Below are positions 6,493 to 10,370 of a stretch of DNA of 10,370 bases, one piece after another. The notes below the pieces were generated by a model. That model ran no database searches, had not been told where the DNA came from, and saw only the letters and a program-made list of their open reading frames with translations. How positions within the stretch are numbered: position 1 is the first letter of the stretch; every line of letters begins with the position of its first letter. The position numbers were made by a program, and so were the translations under genes. Source of the DNA: JAAEQG01 sp023133475 (GTDB taxonomy: Bacteria; Planctomycetota; Phycisphaerae; UBA1845); assembly GCA_030631415.1 (NCBI GenBank), contig DAOVLE010000189.1, forward strand, positions 1 to 10,370. Direction: 5' to 3'.

Positions 6493-6942
6493 TTAGAACG
6501 CTCGTTTGGAGTCCAGCAGGATGCAGATAGGCCCGTCGTTTATGCTGCTGACCTTCATGTAGGCTCGAAAGACGCCGCGCTGGACCTCGATGCCAGTGTC
6601 AGCCAGGTCGGTGCAAAAGCGATCGTACATTTCCGAAGCTTTCTGCGGTGCGGCGGCGTGGCTGTAGGAGGGGCGCCGCCCTTTGCGGGCGTCGCCACGC
6701 ACGCTGAATGCGCTCACTGCCAAAACCGCCCCGCCAAACTCGCACACGTCCCGGTTCATCTTCCCCGCGGAATCCTCGAAAACCCGTAGATAACGGACCT
6801 TGTCCACCAGATAGAACAAATCCTTCTCGTCGTCCTCGGCATCAACCGCCAGGTATACCAGCAGCCCAGAGCCAATCCGCCCCGTGCATTGGCCCTCCAC
6901 TACCACGGCAGCCGATGACACCCGTTGAACCACTGCCCGCAT
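6493..6942 (-). CDS. dtd: D-aminoacyl-tRNA deacylase with variant active-site motifs
   Basis: This protein (149 residues from the ATG at 6942) removes D-amino acids, or glycine from mischarged tRNA-Ala, from tRNAs as a homodimer. Family hallmarks are MRAVVQRVSSAAVVVEG at the N-terminus, GKMNRDV, DARKGRRPSY and the C-terminal AYMKVSSINDGPICILLDS. Both signature motifs deviate: SQxxT is SAFSV (residues 77-81) and NxGPxT is NDGPIC (135-140). The Gly-Pro pair that reads chirality in trans is kept, but the Gln and the second-motif Thr are lost. A GTG two codons upstream (6948) is possible, but it would abut the ribosome binding site with no spacing, so the ATG is chosen. The WYL gene ends 2 bases upstream, so the two are probably co-transcribed. 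Family identity is strong; full catalytic competence is uncertain. Confidence 0.92.
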   Translation of the reverse strand: MRAVVQRVSSAAVVVEGQCTGRIGSGLLVYLAVDAEDDEKDLFYLVDKVRYLRVFEDSAGKMNRDVCEFGGAVLAVSAFSVRGDARKGRRPSYSHAAAPQKASEMYDRFCTDLADTGIEVQRGVFRAYMKVSSINDGPICILLDSKRAF

Positions 6943-6944
6943 GT

Positions 6945-7934
6945 TCACTCCTCATTGCCCGTTGAGTGGTTGGTGTAATGTTGCAGCATCCCGCGAGCGT
7001 GTGCGATCACCAGCTCACGCAGCTCGGGAGGATCGAGCACTATAGCCTGATCCCCATACCCCAACACCCACCAGGAAATCTCCTGGATACCGTCCACGTC
7101 CACCTGAAAGAGCAGGGAATCGTCCTCCAGGCGCTCGGTCATCTGGGTCTTGTGCCAGACGATCTCCTCGACATTGCCTGCCACCTTGGGCAGGAACCTG
7201 ATCCGGACGTGATACCGGCGGCCCTCACGAATCATCTGCCAGGCGTTGCCGAAATAGTCTTTGAGGCTGAAGTTGGGATCGGGGTTGAACTCGCCGTAGT
7301 TCTCGCGGATGCGGCTGATGCGCTCCAGCTTGAAGGTGCGGACTTCGTTGAACTCCTCAGCCTGGCCGATCACGTACCAGCCGCGGCGAATGAACGCCAG
7401 CCGATAAGGCCGAAGTGTCACCTCGATATTTTTGCCGTCATAGAACGAATCATAGCTTATCCGCACCCGCTGGTGTTCAACACAGCATCGCTGCAACAGG
7501 GGCAGCAGGTCCCGCAGATGGGCGGTCTCCGACATAGGCCACCAACGGATGTCCACCCCATTGAGAACCTCCCCGCAGTACTCGCGCACCGCGGGCGGCA
7601 GGCAACTCTCGACCTTGACCGCTGCTGCGGCAGCCGATTCGTAGTCGGGCAGCATCTGTTCGTTTAGGACTTTGCGGGTCAGCAGCATCAGCGCCAATGC
7701 CTCTTCCAGTGAGAGAACGATTGGCGGCAGAGAAATCGAGTGGTGCAAACGATAAGACCCATCCTTCCTGCTGAACCGGCAGGGAACCCCCGCCAGTTCC
7801 AGCAGGTTCAGATCACGGAAGATAGTGCGCCGTCCCACCCCAAACTCCTGGGTCAGCCCGTCGGCATCAACCTCCCTCCCGGATTGGAGCAGTTGCATGA
7901 TTTTGATGATCCGTCGTACACGCAAAACATCCAT
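6945..7934 (-). CDS. WYL-domain transcriptional regulator (HTH + WYL + WCX)
   Basis: This 329-residue cytoplasmic DNA-binding protein has the DeoR-like winged helix-turn-helix plus WYL architecture. Residues 1-65 are the helix-turn-helix (VRRIIKIMQLLQSGREVDADGL, FGVGRRTIFRDLNLLELAGVP, then a wing ending DGSYRL). Residues about 140-212 are the WYL domain, with HQRVRISYDSFYDG, LRPYRLAFIRRGWYVIGQ (175-191) and RTFKLERIS; the name motif reads WYV. Residues about 240-318 are the WCX C-terminal extension (VRIRFLPKVAGNVEEIVWH). WYL proteins often sense ligands or nucleic acids and can control DNA-damage, defence or metabolic genes; no target is evident here. The ATG at 7934 fits the usual N-terminus, but no clear Shine-Dalgarno is seen. 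The gene runs into dtd with a 2-base gap, while the gap upstream holds heptamer arrays. Confidence 0.9.
   Translation of the reverse strand: MDVLRVRRIIKIMQLLQSGREVDADGLTQEFGVGRRTIFRDLNLLELAGVPCRFSRKDGSYRLHHSISLPPIVLSLEEALALMLLTRKVLNEQMLPDYESAAAAAVKVESCLPPAVREYCGEVLNGVDIRWWPMSETAHLRDLLPLLQRCCVEHQRVRISYDSFYDGKNIEVTLRPYRLAFIRRGWYVIGQAEEFNEVRTFKLERISRIRENYGEFNPDPNFSLKDYFGNAWQMIREGRRYHVRIRFLPKVAGNVEEIVWHKTQMTERLEDDSLLFQVDVDGIQEISWWVLGYGDQAIVLDPPELRELVIAHARGMLQHYTNHSTGNEE
6948..6953 (-). promoter_or_regulatory. Ribosome binding site of dtd
   Basis: GAGGAG on the minus strand lies 5 bases before the dtd ATG (6940-6942). It is made of the last two Glu codons of the WYL regulator. This spacing decides for the ATG over the GTG at 6948 and makes coupling of the two genes likely. 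Confidence 0.8.
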
Positions 7935-7994
7935 CGTTTGACACTCATCACAAACGGTCCGAACCCAGGCAACTCACCACAAACCACGCGGGGG

Positions 7995-8027
<33 letters not shown>

Positions 8028-8141
8028 CGGGAAGCGCAGGCGTGTCAGGGTGTTTAGCGGCGACCCGAAGGGGAGCGCGAAGAATGAAACGCGGAGCGTG
8101 GAGAATTTGGCAACGAAAAACCGAAAACGTCGCCAAGTCAG

Positions 8142-8189
<48 letters not shown>

Positions 8190-8191
<2 letters not shown>

Positions 8192-9038
8192 AGCTCATGT
8201 AGGGGCGGACTCGGATGACTACGAATGCCATCATGCTCAATGCTGCCGGCAAACTGAGTAACCTGAAAACCGAACGCCCCGTTCTCCGCCCGCACCTCAT
8301 CAAAACCAGAATCAACAGCAGATGAGCCGACACGCCCGCCGCCATCCGCCCCAGCGAATCGTCATCCACCGCCACTGTGGGCAACGCCGGCCAAACCGCC
8401 ATCAAACCCGCCACCATCACCCCACCCACGCTAGCCACCAACGAAAAACGCCGGCTGACCGGCACCAGCCGCCCAGCAGTGGTCCAGCCGGGACCCTGGC
8501 CCGGCGGCAAACTCTCATCGAGTTGCTGATGCCAGACCTCCGCCAACCAACTCCAAAACCACGTCATAAAGCTCAGAGCAAAAACTATAGCGTTAAATGC
8601 CGACAGATAACGCTGCCCCAGCTCGCGCGGTTCGGCAGGGACGAACACCGTTGCCAAAGCACAAACCGACACAGTGAGCAGGCCTAACGCAATGTCAGCC
8701 AGCCCTGCACTCCAGCATCCACGAACCAAAGACAGAATCGCACAGGCACACCCCGCCGCCGCCGCAAACCGCAACACCGTCGCCATCCGATAGCCGCCCG
8801 GCATCGCACCGAAGGGCAACACGAGCTGGTAGCAAACCAGAAACAGCAGCCCTAAGCCCAACACGCCACAACCAGCCCGAACCCCAATCCATGGCTGGGG
8901 AGGATCGAGCAGGCGGATAGGGTCCGATGCCAAACGTGCCCGACGCTCCCGTGCGTGCCAGCACCCCTCCAATATAACAATGAGGCATACGAACAACGCA
9001 AGCGCCACCGTGAGTAACAGCAAGTCCGGCAAGTTCAT
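8190..9038 (-). CDS. Hypothetical polytopic membrane protein
   Basis: I do not recognise this 282-residue protein. It has about eight hydrophobic segments (roughly 4-24, 53-75, 86-106, 112-132, 147-167, 198-217, 231-248, 256-275). The cytoplasmic or external loops are short; the longest is residues 168-197 (HQQLDESLPPGQGPGWTTAGR), and another basic/Pro-rich loop is at 26-50. No catalytic motif, Walker site or transporter signature is visible. It is moderately Cys-rich within the helices. The start is set at ATG 9038, with aggtga just upstream; a longer frame from GTG 9062 would translate the palindrome at 9048-9099 as MEPALQVK and is unlikely. The gene follows the isomerase with 58 bases between, so co-transcription is possible. 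It ends in a heptamer array. Confidence 0.75.
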
Positions 9039-9047
9039 TTTCACCTG

Positions 9048-9099
9048 TAGGGCGGGTTCCACCCGCCTTCCTGGTCTACGGCGGGTGGAACCCGCCCTA
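9048..9099. repeat. Perfect 20-bp palindrome between isomerase and membrane-protein genes
   Basis: The left arm tagggcgggttccacccgcc (9048-9067) is the exact reverse complement of 9080-9099, with a 12-base spacer. It differs from the palindrome at 126-180 by one base in each arm, and the two changes pair with each other. The outer TAG of the right arm is the stop codon of the isomerase gene on the minus strand. The left arm ends 9 bases upstream of the next gene's start codon, so the hairpin could affect its translation. Confidence 0.93.
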
Positions 9100-9984
9100 C
9101 ATTGCTACGGGGAGGTTTAGCTGAACTGGCTTCTTGTCCCCTTTATAGGCGGTCAACGGGGGAGAAATGGTGTCAATCCACTCCCGCAATTGCTGGTGCA
9201 CTCGAGGCAATACCACCTCGGCAGCCGGTAGCTCCGGCACCGCAGCCTTGGGCCAATCAAACATCAAGTAGCCCTGATAGATGATGCCCCGCAACAAAGT
9301 CACCATTTCACTCAGTTGCACATCGCCCTCGCCCGGAACCTTGAACCCTCCAAATCGGCCGCGATAGTCGAAAATCCCGTCGCAGACCCGAGCTATTTTC
9401 AGCATTCTTCCCAGCCGCGGGATCGAAGTCGTCGGGCGTTCCAACCGCGTCATCGCCGGACAGGGGTTCCAGCAAGCCGCCACGGCGGGATGAGCCACAT
9501 GATCCACCACGAACCACAAATCATCACTGGCGGGATAGTCGCCACCATTCTCGATCAACAGGGTCACCTGATGTTCGTCAGCCCGCCGCGCGAATGACTC
9601 GAACATGGCGGCAAGCCGCGATAGAGTGCGGTCGCGCTTGTCACCTCCAGGAACATTGCCAATCGGGACACGAACAAAGGGACAAGCGAGCCGACCGGCC
9701 AACTCGATTACTTCCATGACCCGCTCCCGGCTCGCCGCGACCTGTTGGGAGCTGTACGCTTCCAACGTCTCGGCAGTGCCCAGACAGGCCAGTTCGACGC
9801 CTTTGCCGGCGAAGAGGTCTTTAACCGCCTCGGGATCGCGGGTCAGCGCCGGTGAAGCCGGCAGATGGGTTTCGCCCTCGAGCGCACCCAGCTCCACACC
9901 GTCATATTCCAACTCCGCCGCCTTAGTGACTATGGTCTCCAAATCCCATTCCGGGCAGACTCGTGAAGTAAATCCGATTTTCAT
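9097..9984 (-). CDS. Sugar phosphate isomerase/epimerase family protein (xylose isomerase-like TIM barrel)
   Basis: This 295-residue protein has the AP-endonuclease-2/xylose-isomerase-like TIM-barrel fold. Barrel strands are recognisable in MKIGFTSRVCPEWDLETIV (1-19), EYDGVELG (26-33), VELACLGT (63-70), CPFVRVPIGN (101-110) and VTLLIENGGD (140-149). E145 matches the first metal-binding Glu of the family, and PGEGDVQ (217-223) matches the usual pGeGevd block. Other ligand positions look altered: the strand that normally has D..H reads CWNPCPAM (171-178), and the terminal Glu strand reads GYLMFDWP (238-245). The substrate cannot be named. ATG 9984 is chosen because GGAG lies 5 bases upstream and the protein then starts directly on strand 1; the frame runs open to 10038 but that extension is not family-like. 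The stop codon is the outer TAG of the palindrome at 9048-9099. Confidence 0.85.
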   Translation of the reverse strand: MKIGFTSRVCPEWDLETIVTKAAELEYDGVELGALEGETHLPASPALTRDPEAVKDLFAGKGVELACLGTAETLEAYSSQQVAASRERVMEVIELAGRLACPFVRVPIGNVPGGDKRDRTLSRLAAMFESFARRADEHQVTLLIENGGDYPASDDLWFVVDHVAHPAVAACWNPCPAMTRLERPTTSIPRLGRMLKIARVCDGIFDYRGRFGGFKVPGEGDVQLSEMVTLLRGIIYQGYLMFDWPKAAVPELPAAEVVLPRVHQQLREWIDTISPPLTAYKGDKKPVQLNLPVAM

Positions 9985-9989
9985 GGCGA

Positions 9990-9993
9990 CTCC
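9990..9993 (-). promoter_or_regulatory. Ribosome binding site deciding the isomerase start
   Basis: GGAG on the minus strand lies 5 bases before ATG 9982-9984. This supports that ATG rather than the upstream one at 10038. Confidence 0.65.
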
Positions 9994-10051
9994 AGCATCT
10001 CCAAAGCCGTTCCAAGCCAACAACGCGCTTTTCCACACGCAACATTCACAT

Positions 10052-10081
10052 ACCGTATCACAAGCCTTCCAGCCACGTCAA
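10052..10081 (-). promoter_or_regulatory. Candidate promoter of the isomerase gene
   Basis: On the minus strand TTGACG (10076-10081) and TACGGT (10052-10057) stand 18 bases apart, a plausible sigma-70-type pair. They are about 70-100 bases upstream of the isomerase start. An inverted repeat CCGTAT (10053-10058) / ATACGG (10082-10087) overlaps it and could be an operator or chance. Confidence 0.35.
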
Positions 10082-10131
10082 ATACGGAACTTGCCATTCC
10101 CTTGGGTAAGGCGACAAGCTCAGGCAAGCCA

Positions 10132-10190
10132 TCGCGCTAGGCCCGGCATTTATGTCGGGTGAGAAGGCCTAACAAAGAATCCCCCCGTTC
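10132..10190. repeat. Partial copy of the nested palindrome at 1992-2141
   Basis: This stretch matches the reverse complement of about 2083-2141: gcgctaggcccggcattta, then gggtgagaaggcc, then aagaatcccccc, with a handful of substitutions and a short deletion at the C run. The homology stops where the inner GC hairpin of the other copy begins. Only one outer arm is present, so it is a solo end of the element. Confidence 0.85.
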
Positions 10191-10370
10191 CCAATGCTGT
10201 TGACTTAAGAGCGTATGTGGTGGGTGCCCCATCCCGTTCCGGCTGCCTGCGTAGCAGGCCGCCGGACGGGGTGGGGGACTGACTCGACCCAATCAGTACC
10301 GCCCAATCAGTACCGCGACCGTAAGGGAGCGGCCATCCGTCCCCCACCCCGTTCGCCGGTCCTCCGGACC
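10191..10370. repeat. GC-rich repeat block with nested inverted repeats and a 14-bp tandem duplication
   Basis: No gene is credible here; the frame open across 10150-10347 is low-complexity and reads through repeats. Visible structure: an imperfect hairpin around ctgcctgc/gcaggc (about 10222-10270); a perfect 14-bp inverted repeat acggggtgggggac (10266-10279) with 10339-10352; within its loop, cccaatcagtaccg repeated exactly in tandem (10288-10301 and 10302-10315); and a small hairpin ggtcc-tcc-ggacc at the very end (10358-10370). The block runs off the window. Confidence 0.75.

Noticed and set aside
9039..9062. GTG start at 9062 for the membrane-protein gene
   Set aside because: It would translate the palindrome arm as MEPALQVK before a normal ATG that opens directly on a hydrophobic helix with aggtga upstream.
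9985..10038. Upstream start at 10038 for the isomerase
   Set aside because: The added residues are not family-like, whereas ATG 9984 has GGAG at 5-base spacing and starts on barrel strand 1.
10150..10347. 65-residue minus-strand open frame at the right end
   Set aside because: It runs through the repeat block and tandem duplication; there is no ribosome binding site and no recognisable product.

Overview
The window looks like a chromosomal segment of a GC-rich Gram-negative bacterium, most likely a planctomycete of the Phycisphaerae type. This is an inference. It rests on a secreted enzyme carrying a C-terminal Cys/Asp-rich dockerin-like EF-hand tail, a LolDE-type lipoprotein exporter (which implies an outer membrane), and intergenic DNA packed with dispersed palindromes and heptamer arrays. 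No rRNA, tRNA, CRISPR array or intact transposase was seen.

All eight credible genes lie on the minus strand. Read in the direction of transcription (right to left) they are: a xylose-isomerase-like TIM-barrel sugar isomerase/epimerase (9984-9097); an unrecognised eight-helix membrane protein (9038-8190); a WYL-domain transcription regulator (7934-6945); D-aminoacyl-tRNA deacylase dtd (6942-6493); lysyl-tRNA synthetase lysS (6226-4682); a LolC/E-type permease (4689-3127); its LolD-type ATPase (3134-2448); and, after a repeat-rich gap, a secreted beta-propeller phytase with a dockerin-like tail (1653-178).

Two translationally coupled groups stand out. The WYL regulator and dtd are separated by 2 bases, and the dtd ribosome binding site lies in the last codons of the regulator. 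The lysS, permease and lolD genes form a compact operon in which both junctions are 8-base ATG/stop overlaps. The operon pairs lysine charging with export of lipoproteins from the inner membrane. The phytase probably hydrolyses inositol phosphates outside the cytoplasm to supply phosphate.

The intergenic DNA is the most unusual part. Two perfect 20-bp palindromes (126-180 and 9048-9099) each supply the TAG stop codon of the gene in front of them and differ by a compensated base pair. A nested double palindrome (1992-2141) has a partial copy at 10132-10190. A fragmented IS/MITE-like element with CTAG ends lies at 1904-2310. An approximately 80-bp dispersed repeat occurs in opposite orientations at 1-86 and 6372-6451. 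Heptamer TTTTCCA arrays lie just behind stop codons at 6447 and 8142, with an inverted partner array at 7995. The region from 9985 to the right end has no credible gene: it holds a possible promoter, then repeats.

I did not find a clear undescribed multi-gene defence or metabolic system. The best candidates for new biology are the Dtd with both signature motifs altered, the large single Lol permease encoded with lysS, and the stop-codon-supplying palindromes.
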